A stretch of DNA of 64,000 nt from Vanilla planifolia (lineage: Eukaryota; Streptophyta; Magnoliopsida; Asparagales; Orchidaceae). Shown piece by piece: positions 52,247 to 64,000 of this stretch. The stretch spans positions 27,501 to 91,500 of the forward strand of contig JAIUJO010000847.1 of NCBI GenBank assembly GCA_023846275.1, given 5' to 3'. A program made the position numbers and the translations under genes. The notes under the pieces were generated by a model. That model saw only the letters and a list, made by a program, of their open reading frames with translations. It had not been told where the DNA came from and did no database searches. Numbering within the stretch: the stretch's first letter is position 1; every line of letters begins with the position of its first letter.

Positions 52247-55200
52247 GTGTGTGCGCTCTTGTATTTGTGAGTGTTTGTGCACATGTTTGTATACATGTGT
52301 GCGTACATTTGCATGCTTGCACATGTGTGTGCTTGTCTGTGTGAATGTGTGTTATACATGTGTGTGTTTGTATGTGTGTGCACGTATGCATATGTCTATG
52401 TTTGTGTATTTGTGCTTGTGTATGAGCTTGCATGTATTTGTGTATTCCTATGTATTTGTTTACGCATGAATGTGTGTGTGCACATGTGGATATGCACATG
52501 CTTTTACATGCATCTACTTGTTTGTGCACACATATGTGTGCATGTGCATGTGTTCCAATGCATGTCCATATGCTTACATGTGCCAGTTCATGTAGTTGTG
52601 CATACATGTGCATGTGTGTGTGTATGCGTGCATATGTCAGTGTGTGAGTGTGCATGGGTATATTCGTGACTATGTGTGTACATGGGAGTGCATGCCTATG
52701 TGCATGTATGTAATTGCTTATTTGTTTATGTGTGTGCCTATGAGTGTAAGTGTGTTTTTATGTGTGTGTTTGCATGTGTGTATGCATGTGTCTTTGTGTG
52801 CATATTTGTGTGTGGGTGTGTGTGCACGTGTGCATTCTTTGCATGTGTGTGTATGTGCTTCTTCATGTGTGTGCATGTGTGAGTAGTCAGGTGTGTTTGT
52901 GCATTTGTGCATATCTATATGTGTGTTATTGTATATGTGTGTATGAGAATGTTTTTCTTTACTCATGTGGGCATGTGTGTGTGTGGATGAGTGTATGGGT
53001 GTACATGTATATGTTAGTGTATGCTTATTTGCATTTCTCTTGATGTGTGTGCTTGTGTGTTTAAATGTGTGCATGTGTGCCTACATTTGTGCATGTGTGC
53101 ATGTGTGTGTGCATGAGTGTTTGTGTGTCTACATGTGTATGTGTGTGTGTTTGTATGCATCTATGTCTTTTAGTGTGTGTGTACATGTGTGTCTACAAGG
53201 GCTTGTGTGTGTGGTCATGTGCATGCATATATGTGTGTAGCTACATGTGTTAATATGAATAACGTGTACATGGATGTTCATACATGTGTATGTATGTGTG
53301 GGCAAACGTTTGTGTGAGTGTGTGCATGCATGTGCGTACATGTGTGTGTGCGTATATCCATTCAAGTGTGCATGTTTGTGTGTGCATGCATGTGTGTGTG
53401 TGTACTTATGTGTGTTATCATGTGTTTGCACGTGGGTATGAGATTGTTTAAGTGTGTGTGTGTGTATGAGTTAGCATGTGTGTGAGTAGGTATGTGTACT
53501 TGTGTGTATGCGTGTGTATACATGTGTGTATATCCATTCGTGCGTGCATGTTTGTCTGTGTGTGCCTATGTGCATGTGTGTGTGTATGCTTGTGTGTGTG
53601 CACATATGTGTGTGTGAGCATGTGTAAGTGTGTATATGTGTGTATGTGTGTATGAGTGCACAAATGTTTGTGTATGTATGTGTGCTTATGTGTGCATGTA
53701 TGTATTTGTGTGCTAGTGTGTTTTTGTGTGTGTGTGTGTGTGCATTTGAATATGTGTGTGCCTGTGTGTTTGCATGTGCATGTGCATGCATGTGTATGTG
53801 TATACATTTGCATGTGTTTGTATGTACATGCATTAGTGTGTCTATCGAAGTGTGTGCATGTGTTTGTGTATAGGTGTCTGTGCATATGTGTTTATGTGTA
53901 TGTGTTTATGTGTGTGTGCATTTGTGTCCAAGCCTATGCATGTACATGTGCATCTATGAGCATGCAAGTGCATGCATGTGTGTGTGTGTGCAAATTTGAG
54001 TGCATTTTTGAGTGTGTCTTTATGTGTGTGTGTGTCAATGTGTATGTGTGTGCATGGGTTTTTGTTTGAGCTTATGTGCATGTATGCATACCCTTGCATG
54101 CATGTGTGCATGCTTCTATGTGACTATGTATGTGTGTGTGTGTTTGTATATGTGTGTGTATGTGTGTGCATGTATGTGTGCATGCATGCATGCATATATG
54201 TGTCTGTGTGTGTATGTGCACATGGGCCTATATGCACAAATACATGTGTGAGGATGTAAATGCATGTGTGTGCATGTATTCATGTATACACATTGCCATT
54301 CATATGTGTGTTATGCATTTGTGTATCTGCATGTGTGCCTGTACATATTTGCATGTGTTTGTGAAGTGCATGTTAGTGTGTGTGTATTTGCCTTGCATGT
54401 GTGTATGTGTGCATACATGTTTGTGCATGTTTTTGTTGCATTTATATTGGTGTATATGTGTGTGCAAGTGCATGTGTGTGTGTGTGTGTGTTTGTGTGTG
54501 CATGTGTGTGTGTGTGTGTAAATGTGTGCATGTGTGGGTGTGGTTGATGCATGTGTGTGTGTGCAAATGTGTGTGTGTATGCTTGTACACATACTCTTGT
54601 GTTTGTGCTTGTGCATCTTTTTATGTGCATATCTTTATGCAAGAGCATGTGTGTGTATGCATATGCGTGTGTTTTTGTTTGTTTAAGCATGTGTGTGCCT
54701 TCACATGTGTGTGTGCATGCATGCCTGTGCATTTGTGTGTGTGTATGCAAGTGCTTATGCATGCGTGTGTTTGCATGTGCATGTGCATGCATTTTCCTGT
54801 GCATGTGTATGTTGTGCATGTGCATACTTGTGCATGTTTATGTTCATGTTTTTATTGGCATGTATGTGTGTTTATTTTTGTGCAAGTGTGTGAATGTCCC
54901 AACATGTGTTCATGTGTAGACATGTGTACATGGGTGCATAAATGTGTGCCTGTGTTCATCTATGTGTGCATGTTTGTGTGTGCATGAGTGTGTTTGTGTG
55001 TGCATGCGTGTGTGTGTGTGTGTGTGCATATGCATTTGGATGTATGTGTGCATGTGTCTAAATGTGTCCAAGTGTGTGTGCATGTTTGAGTCTATGTGTG
55101 TGCATGTGTGTTTGAATGTTTGCATACACGTGTGAATTTGTGCATGCCTGTTTGAACATGGGCTTGGCATATTCATTTGTATGTGTGTTTGTGCATTGCT

Positions 55201-55247
55201 GCATGTTCGTGTGTGTGTGTCTGCTTATGTTGGTGCATGCCTGTGTG

Positions 55248-55615
55248 CACACACACATATGGATAGTCACATGCACCCACACGGACAGGTACACGCACCT
55301 ACGTGCACAAATGTACACATGCACTCACACATATGCCAACACACATGCATGTATGCACACACCCACAACCAACATGCATATGCACACAAACCCATAAGTA
55401 GACACACGTGCATTCCCAAAATACTCACAAAGTTTTGTGCACATACGAACACATTCATAAATAAAAACACACATGTATGCACACACACACATTCACAAAC
55501 ATTTGCATACATTTACACAAATACATGTACATCACACAAACATTTACACAAGTTCACACACACACACACACACTCTCACACATAAGCATGCACAAACACA
55601 CATGCACACATGCAT
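55248..55615 (-). repeat. 368-bp inverted (CA) segment within the TG array
   Basis: The plus strand switches from TG to CA at a 12-bp palindrome TGTGTGCACACA (55242-55253). It returns to TG at a 22-bp perfect palindrome (55605-55626, centre TGCATATGCA). In between, the text is the usual array vocabulary in reverse orientation, with a few CG-containing words (CACACGG, CACGCACC). This looks like an inversion of part of the array, or a fold-back duplication. No gene is seen. Confidence 0.93.
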
Positions 55616-57157
55616 ATGCATGTGTGTTTTTGTGGGTGTGAAAGTGTATGTGTGTGTGTGTGTATTTTTGTGCAGGTGTGTGTGTCTATGCATGTTTGTA
55701 CATGCACATGTGTGTGTTTGTGAGGGTGCATGTAGACACGTGTGTCCGCATTGATGCACATGCATGCATATGTATTTGTGTATATAGGTGTGTGAAGGTG
55801 TTTGTTTTTTTCTCTTATCTATGTGTATGAGCATGAGCTCATGTGTGTGTGTGCATGTACATTTGTGTGAATATGCACGTGTCTACGTGTGTGCATGCAC
55901 GTGATTGTGTGTGTGTGTGTGTGTGCATGCGCTTATATGGGTGCATGCCTTTTTTGGCTTATGTGTGTGTGTGAATGTGCGAGCATTTGTATGTGTGTTT
56001 ATGCACATCTGTGTGCACAAGTGAATGTGTGTGTGTGTGGGTGCTAGACCAAGTGAATGTTTTTATGGGCATGATGGCGTGTATGCATGCAGGTGTCAAT
56101 ACATATGCTTGCTTGCCTATGTGTGTGCATGTTTTTGTGTGCTACGAGTGTGCACTTGTGTACATGTGTATTCCTATATGCACACATGTCTATGTTCATG
56201 CATGTAAGTTATGCATGCACATGTGTGCATTTGTGAGTGTGTGTCTTAGAGTACGTATGCATATGTCTGCATGTGTATGCATGATAGGGTATGCATGTGT
56301 GTGTGTTTGTGTGGATGCACACGTGCTCATGTGTGAGTCTATGCATTCGAATGTGGATGTGCTTATATGTGTGTGCAGGTGTATGTGGGTGACTATGTGC
56401 TTGTAGATGTGTATGCACATGTGTGTGTGTGTGTATGTCTACACGTGCATGCACGTGTGTTTACATATGTAAGTGTTTGCAAGCTTGCTTTTGTGTGTGT
56501 GTGTGTTCTCACATTTGTGTGGTGGTGAGCATGTGTTTGTGTGCATTTCCATGTATGCAAGCATGCATGTGTGTAAATGTGTGTGAGCATTTGTGTTTGT
56601 GTTTGTGCATGCATGTGTGTGTATGTGCATGCATATGTGTGTTTGTGTGCAAGCATGCACATGTGTGTGTGCACGTGTGCATGAGTGTGTGTATGTTGGT
56701 GTGCATGCATGTGCGTGTTTGTGTATTTGTGTTGAATGCATTGGTGTGCTGGTGTGTGTATGTGTTTATGTGTGTGCATATATGTATCTCTGTGTGTGTG
56801 TGTGTATGTGTGTGAGGTGTGTGCTTGTGCTTGTGTGTGTGTGTTCTAATGTGTATGCATGTATGGGTGCATATGTTTGCATATAGGTGTGCATGTATTT
56901 GTGCATAAGTGTGGGCGTGTTTACTTGTATATGTGCATGTGTGTGCTGATGTGTGTGAGTGCACGAGCATGTATGTGCGTGTTTGTGCATGTTAGATTGT
57001 TCATGCATGTTTTTGTCTTCTTGTGCATTTTTGTGTGCCTGTGTGCACTTTTGTGTGTGTTTGATCATATATGCACATGTTTGTGTATGTGCATTTATGC
57101 ATGAGTCTATGTGTGAGTGTCTTTATATGTGTGTGTGTTTACATATGCATGTGCATA

Positions 57158-57190
<33 letters not shown>

Positions 57191-60100
57191 ATGCATGTGT
57201 GTATATTTGTGTGTGCATACATGTGTGCTTATGTTTATGAGTTTATGCATGTGTTCGTGCATGTGCAATTGTGTGAGCTCATGCTTATGTGTGTACATGG
57301 GTGTGGGTGCATGATTGTGTGTGCATGTGAGTATGTATGCATTTATTTGTGTGTGTGTGTGCATGTGTTGGTGTGCATGCATGTGTGTTTGCATGTCTGT
57401 GCATCTATGCAGGCTGGTGCATATGTATGCTTTTGTTTGTGTATGTGTGTGTTCATGTGTTTATGTATGATTGTGCATGCATGCTTGTGTGATTCTGTGT
57501 GTGTGAGTGCATGTAGGTCTATGTGCATGTCTGAGTGTATGTGCATGTTTGTGTTCATGTGTGTGTGCATGCATGCTTATGGGTTTGCATGTGCATGTGC
57601 CTACACCTTTTTGTGTGCGTTTTGCTATGCCTATTTGTGTTTTTGTGTGCCTACATGTATATGTGTCAATGTCACTATACATGTGTAAGCATGTTTGCTT
57701 TTGTGTGCATGTATGAGAGAGTTTGCATATATGTGTGTATGTGTGTGTACTTATGTGTGTCCATGTGTGTGTATACACGTATGTGTGTGTGTTTGCATGT
57801 GGGTATGTGAGTGCTTACATGCATGTGTGTGTTGGTGTGCATTGTGCATGTGCATATGTGTGTGTATGTCTATGTGTACATGTGTCTATATGTGTGCATG
57901 TATCTACATGTGCCTTTGTGTGTGTATATGTTTGTATGTGCGTGTACATGCTTCTGTGCGTATGTGTGTGTGAGGGTGAGCATGTGCATGTGTGTGCATA
58001 TGTTTGTGTGCATGTGTGTGGGTGGGTGTGCATGCATGTGTTTATACATGTTTGGTTTTACGTTTGTGTACTTTTGTGTTCTTGTGTGTGTGTTGGTGCT
58101 TGGTTGTGTGCATGCATTTGAGTGTGCGTGTGCTTGTTGCGTGTGTGCATAGGTATTGATAATTGTGGGTGTATATGTGTTTGTATGTGTTTTGTTGTAC
58201 ATGTGTGTATACTTCTGTGTTCCTATGTTCTTGTGTGTGTGAGTACTTTCTTGTGTGCATGAGTTTCAGCATGTGCGCATATGTGCATGTGTGTGTGCAT
58301 GTATGCATCTGAGCATGCCATGTTTGTGTGTACATGTATACATGTTTATGTGTGTGTGTGTGTGCATGTGTGTACATGGGCATGTGTGTGCATGTAAGCA
58401 TGCATGTATGATTGTGTGTGCATGTGTGCATATCTGTGCATCTATGTGCATTAGTGTGTGTTTGTATGTGTGTCTGTGCATATATGTGGGCTTATGTTCC
58501 TATGTGCATGTATACATACATATGTGTGTGCATTTATGTATGTGCACATGTAGGTGCACTTGTGCAAGTGCATGGGTATGTTTGTGCATATTTTTTTGTG
58601 CAAAAGTGTGTGTGCATGTATGTACATGTATCTATGAGTGTGTGCTTGCTGGTGCATGTGTACATATTTATGTGTCTTTATGTGTGTGAGCATGTGTTTG
58701 TATATGTGAGTGTGTATGTTTGTGTGCATCTGTGAGCATGTATGTGCGTCTTGCCTGTGTGCTTTTGTGTGTATGTCTATGAGCTTTTGGGTGTGCCTGT
58801 ATGTTTGTGTGTGCATGTATGGCTTGTGCACACTTGCATGTGTGTACATGTACATGTTCATGTGTTTGCATGCATATGTGTGTGGGTGTGTGTGTGTGCA
58901 TGTGTGTGTTTATGTGTGTGTAGATGCATTCTTGTGTGCATATAGTGTGTGGGCAAGCATGCATGTGCATGTATTTGTGTAATTATGTGCATGCATGTGT
59001 ATATTTTTGTGTGATTATGTGCAAGCATATGTGTGTGTGCATGCATTTGTTTGTGTATGCATACACATATGGGTGTATGTGTGTGCATGGTCATGTGTGT
59101 GTATGTGTGTCTGTACATGCATGCATGCTTGTGTGTATGTGCATTTGTGTTTGTTTATGTGGTCATGTTTATGTGTATGTTTGTGTGTGTGTATATGTGC
59201 ATGTGCATGTGTATTCATGTATGCACATGTGTGTGTATGTGTTAATGCATGTGTGTGTTTGTGTGAGCATGTGTATGTGATCTTATATGCATGTGTACAT
59301 GTTTTTATGTGTGTAAGCATGCTTGTTTGAGTGCATGTGGGTGTGTGTATATGTGCATATTTGTATGCATGAGTGTGTATTTGTGCATGTATGTGTGAAT
59401 TAGTTTGAACATGTTTTTGCATGTGTATGCAAGTGTGTGCATATGAGCATGTTCGTGCATGTGTGTATGCATGTGTATGCGTGTGTGCACGTGTGTGTGG
59501 GTGTGTGTGCTTTCGTGCTTGTGTGTGTGCATGTGTATATGCATATATGCATGTGTGTTCTTGTGTGTGTGTGTGTAAGTGCATGACTGTTTGTAACTTG
59601 TGTGTGTTCACAAGCATGCATGTGCATGTGTTTATAGGTTCATCTAAGCATGTATGTGTGGGTGTGTGTGTGTGCATGTGCATTTGTACACATGTGTGCC
59701 TATGTGTGAGCATGCACAAGTGCATGCTCATGGGTGCATGGTCATTTGTGGGTATGTGAGTGTGCAAGCATGCTTATGCATGTGTGCAATGGCTTATGTA
59801 CATGTGTGTCTATGTGCATGTGTGAATTTGTGCAAGTCTAATTGTGTTTGTGTTAGTGTGTATGCATGTGTGTGTGTGTTCATGTATGTGCATCTGTCTG
59901 TGTGTATGTGCATGTGTGAGCATGTATATGCATTTATTCATGTAAGCCTATGTGTGCAAGTGCATGTGTGCTTGTGTGCATGTGTGTGCATGTTTTTATG
60001 TATGTGTGTTAGAATGTTTATGTGTGTGAGTGGGTGTGTATGCATTCTTGTTTTTTTGTGTGCATGTGTGTATGTGGGCGTGAACATATGTGCACATATG

Positions 60101-63100
60101 TTCTTGTGTGTGTATAAGAGCATGCGTGTGTGTAAGTATTTCATGTGTGCAAGCATGCATGTGTGTGTGTGGGGGTGTATGCATGTGCATGTATGTGTGC
60201 ATATGCATGTTCAAGTATGCATCCATCTGCCTATTTGTGCATGCATGTGCATTGTCATTTGTGTGTGTGTGTGTGTATATGTGCATATGTATGCATGCTT
60301 ATGTGTGCAGGCGTGTGTGCACCTATGTTCTTATGTGTGTGTAAGCAATTATTTGCTTTCTTGTCTGTGTGTATGCATGTGTGTGTTTGTATATTGGTGT
60401 GTCTATTAGAGTGTGCTTGTGTGTGTGCTTGTAAGTTCATCTGTATCCATGTGGTGTATGTGTATGTGTGTGTTTGTGAATGCATGTGTGCACATGTGTA
60501 GAGGTGCATGTGGTTGCATGAGTGTTTGGGAGTGTGTGAATGGTTGTGCTCGTATGTGTGTGCACGTGTGTATATGTGTGTGTCTGCTTATGTATGCATG
60601 TGCATGCATGTGTATGTGTGCATGTGCATGAGTCTGTGTGTTTGTGCATCTTTGAGCATATGTGCATGTGTGTGTGAGTGCATGGTGTGTCTATCTATGT
60701 ATATGTGTATGTGTGGATATGTGTATTGGGATGTGTAGGTGGGTGTGTATGTATTTGTATGTGTGTGTGTGCATGCACACAGTTATGCATGTGTGTGGCT
60801 GCATCCATGTGTGTGCATGTTCAAGTGTGTAGATGTGTTGTGTGCATGTGTGTATTTGCATGCATGTTTGTGTGAGTGTGTGTGCATGTATGTATGTGTG
60901 CACGTGAACACATGTAGGTGTGTGTGTGTGTGAGAGAGTGCATGCTCATGTATTTCTATGTGTGTGTGAGCATGTGTGCATGCATGTGAGTTTGTGAATG
61001 CATGTATGCATGTGTATGCATATGTGTGTGTGTGTGTCTACATGTGAATGTTAATGTGCATGTTTGTGTGCACTTGTTTTTGTGTGTCTCTGCATGTGTA
61101 CATTTATATGGGTGCATGTGTTTGTATGTGTGTGTGCATGCATGCAACTATTAATGTGTGTGTCTGCATGTGTTTGTGTGTGCGTACATGTGTGTGTTTA
61201 TGTGCATGAGTGTATGTGAGCGTATGTATGTGGCCATGAGCACATGTGTGATTGTTTGTATGTGTTCATACGTGTGTGCATTTGGAGGCATGTGTGTGTG
61301 TTCCTATGTGTGTGTATGCATTCGTCTTTGTACACGCATGTGTGTGTGGGTGCATATGAGTGTGTATTGGCTTTTTTGTTCATTTATATGTACATGAGCA
61401 TGTGTGTGCATGTTTGAGTGTCTGTACATGGGCATCTATGTGTGTGTGCGTGCATGTGTGCGTGTGCATGTATGTGCTTGTCTATGTGTATGTGTTTGCT
61501 TGTGTATGTGCATATGTCTATGGCAATGCCTATATGAGTGTGTTTATGTGTTTACTTGCAAGTGAATGTGTGTGTGTGGGTCTACATTTGTATGAGTGTG
61601 TGTGTGTGTTTGTATGTATGCATGTGTGTATTTGTGTGCATGTTATTGCATGTGTGCATTGATACATGTGTCTGTGTGTGTGTGTGTTCATTTGCATATG
61701 AGTGTGAGTGTGAGTGTGTGGTTGCCTATATGTATGTATTTGTGTGAGTGCATGCATGTTTGCATAATGTGCCTTTGGGCATCTATGTGTTCTTTTGAGT
61801 GTGCATACATGCTTGGGTGTGTATGCGGATGCCGGTGTGTGTGCATGTGTGTGCTTGTGTGTTTGTGCATGTGTGTGTTCACGTGTGTGTGTGAGGGTTG
61901 TGTACGCATGTATGTCTTTGTGTGTTTCTATCTATTTTTGCATGTGTCAGTGTGTTTTTGTGAGTATGTATACATGTGTGTGTGTCTTATGTGTATGTGT
62001 GTGTGTGCATGTGCATGTGTATGCATGTGTATTTGTGTGTGACTACATGTGCACATATGTTATGAATGTTGTATGTGTGTGCATATGTGTGTTTGTGTGC
62101 ATGTGTGATTATGCACATCAGTATGTATGTGTGTGTATGCATAGGTATGTGTGTGTGTTCTAATGTATAGGTGTGTGTGTGTGTGTGTCTTTGTTCAAAT
62201 GTGTGTGCGTGTGTGGGTGCATGTTAGTGCATATGTGTGAGTGTCCGTTTGTGTGTGTATGGTTGTGTATGGATTCCTGTGTATTTGTGTGCATCTATAT
62301 GTGTATATGTGTGCTTGTGCCTAGGTAGTCATGCGTTTGTGGATGCCAACATGTGTATGTGTGTGTGTGTGTGGGCATGTACATGTGTGTGTGCTTTCAT
62401 ATGTTTGTTTGTATGTATGTGTGCATGGGTACATGTGCATGTATATGTGAGAATATGCATTTGTGTATTTTTATTTGTGCATGCATGTTTACATGTGCAT
62501 GCTTTTCGGCATTTGTGTGTTTGTTTGTGTGTGACTATGTGATTTTGTGTATGTTTGTGTATATGTGCATGTGCATATACTTTTGTGTGCATCTATGTGT
62601 GTGTGAGGCTATGCATATGTGTGTTTGTGTGCATGTGCATGTGTTTGCATGGGTTGGTGTGTCTATTTATGTGTGTGCATGTAGGTGTGTGCATTCATTT
62701 GCATGTTTTTTTGTGTGCATGTTTTGTGTGTGTATGTGTGTATCTTTGTGTATGTGTAAGTATATGTGTGTGCTTTCATGTGTGTGTGTGTGTGTAAGCG
62801 TGAGTCTATGTAAGTGTGCGTGCATTTGTGTATCTATGCCTATGTGTGTGTGCATTTTTGTGCATTTGTGTGCATGCATGTGTGTGTGTGCACATGCCTA
62901 AGTGTATGTGTGTGCATCAGTTTGTGCAGTGTGGGTTTTTGCATATGTTCAAGTGCATGTATGTGTGTGTACATGCATGTATAGGAGCGTGTATGGGTGT
63001 GTGTGCAAGTGCGTATGAGTGCAAGTTTATGTATTCTTTTGTGTGTGAGTGAGTGTGTCGTGAGCATGCATTATAAGTGCATGCATGTGTGTGTGTGTGA

Positions 63101-64000
63101 GCATGCTTGTGCATGTGTGTGTTCATGTGTGTGTTCACATGTATGCATGTCTTTATGTTAACATTTGTGTTCACTAGTGCATGTGACTATTTTTGTGAGT
63201 GGGTGTGCAAGTTTGTGTGGAGTGTGTATGCATATGTGTGTGTGTGTTGCATGGGTAGACATGTGTGTATATGTGTGCATTTGTGTGCTTGAATGTGTAC
63301 ATGCATGTGTGTGTGCATGCATGTGCATGTGTGTGTGCATGCATGTGTATGTCTATGTACATTTGTGTCTGTCTTTGTCTTTGCATTTGTATACTTGTGC
63401 ATGTGAATGTGAGTTTTTGTGCAAGTGCATATGCAAAGTATGTGTGTGTCCTTATTTTTGTGTAGTATGTATGCATGGGTGTTCATGCATGCATTTTGCT
63501 TGTCTACATGTGTGTGACATGTATTCATGTGTATCTATGTGTATGTGTGTAATGCATGTGTGGATGTGTGCATGCAAATACAAATGTGGTTATGTGTGCA
63601 TCTACGAGTGTGCACATGTGTGCGTGCATCTGTGTTTGAGTGCGTGTGAGTCTACGTGTGCATGTCTGTGTCTATGTGTGTGTCTGAGTGTGTGTCTATA
63701 CGTGTTCATGTATATTCATGTGAGCATACATATGAGTTTGTATGCATGTGTATGTGTGTTCATGCATGAACTTGTGCATATTTTAGTTTTACTATGTTCA
63801 TGTATGTATGTGCATGTGTACTTATGTTTGTGTGTGGGAGTGTTCATGCATCCTCTTGCATGTGTGCGTTCATGCATGCATGTGAGTGTTTTGTGCTTGC
63901 ATGCAGTTCTATGTTTGTTGCATGTGTAAATATGTGTGCCTGCATGTGTGCACATGTGAGGACGCATAAGTGCATGTGTGTCGATTGTGTGCATGCGAGA
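55616..64000 (+). repeat. Degenerate TG array, right domain
   Basis: The array resumes with the same G/T strand on plus and runs out of the window. The longest uninterrupted TG tract of the window is here, 15 units at 57160-57189. The composition is the same as the central domain, and I saw no gene, RNA or transposon. Open frames such as 59654-60409 and 63165-63929 are repeat translations. Confidence 0.96.
57160..57189 (+). repeat. Longest perfect (TG)15 tract
   Basis: Thirty uninterrupted bases of alternating TG, the longest found by eye, embedded in the degenerate array. Most pure tracts elsewhere are under 20 bases, so mutation has outpaced slippage over most of the array. Confidence 0.85.

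Larger units (their letters stand above)
17131..55247 (+). repeat. Long degenerate TG array, central domain
   Basis: About 38 kb consists of TGTG, TGCATG, TGTATG, TGTACATG and TTTGTG words with the G/T strand on plus throughout. Purine-pyrimidine alternation is kept across most interruptions, CpG is scarce, and T runs (for example TTTTTTTT near 31021 and 36161) are the main non-alternating breaks. It contains local tandem duplications and a pair of segments repeated at about 2.9 kb (listed separately). No transposon, RNA gene, telomere repeat or credible gene is seen. Open frames up to 359 codons (35385-36464) are a by-product of the scarcity of stop codons in TG/CA words. Confidence 0.96.

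Noticed and set aside
63165-63929. 254-codon Cys-rich open frame in the TG array
   Set aside because: It consists only of TG/CA word translations; equivalent frames occur throughout the array on both strands.
15533-64000. Whole TG array as sequencing or assembly noise
   Set aside because: Its rare interruptions are colinear with a second copy and with internal duplicates, which random error would not produce; read support should still be confirmed.

Overview
This window holds no gene I can support. It is a non-coding repeat block from a eukaryotic nuclear genome, almost certainly a flowering plant. The plant call rests on a 3.06 kb solo LTR of Ty3/Gypsy type with perfect 5-bp target duplications, a decayed Ty1/Copia (SIRE/Maximus-like) element around it, and AT-rich unique DNA between very long simple-sequence-derived arrays. 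I cannot name a species.

Layout. 1-1577 is an impure TTC array; it flips to GAA at about 1578 and runs to 1733. 1734-4433 is a degenerate CA array (ACAC, CATGCA, CATACA). 4434-5164 is AT-rich unique sequence (flank A). 5165-7820 is a degenerate TG array (TGTG, TGCATG, TGTATG). 7821-15013 is AT-rich DNA made largely of a minus-strand Copia fossil, interrupted at 8253-11313 by the solo LTR. 15014-15532 is a second copy of the unique flank (flank B). 15533-64000 is again degenerate TG array, about 48 kb, broken only by a 368-bp stretch (55248-55615) in the opposite orientation (CA).

How the parts relate. Flank A plus its TG array and flank B plus the first 1.6 kb of its TG array are colinear diverged copies of one locus, so an array and its flank were duplicated together. 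Copy B has lost about 1.1 kb at its flank/array junction. The Copia fossil lies between the copies and the solo LTR later landed inside it. Within the large TG array there are local tandem duplications (15 to 133 bp) and longer-range repetition, with one clear pair of about 1 kb segments spaced about 2.9 kb apart. The array therefore grew by segmental duplication as well as by slippage.

Translating the arrays gives hundreds of open frames on both strands (runs of Cys/Val/Met/His on one, Thr/His on the other). These follow from repeat composition and are not genes. The points most worth checking are the sheer size of the TG domain, its strand switches at palindromic junctions, the duplicated flank plus array, and the higher-order repeat.
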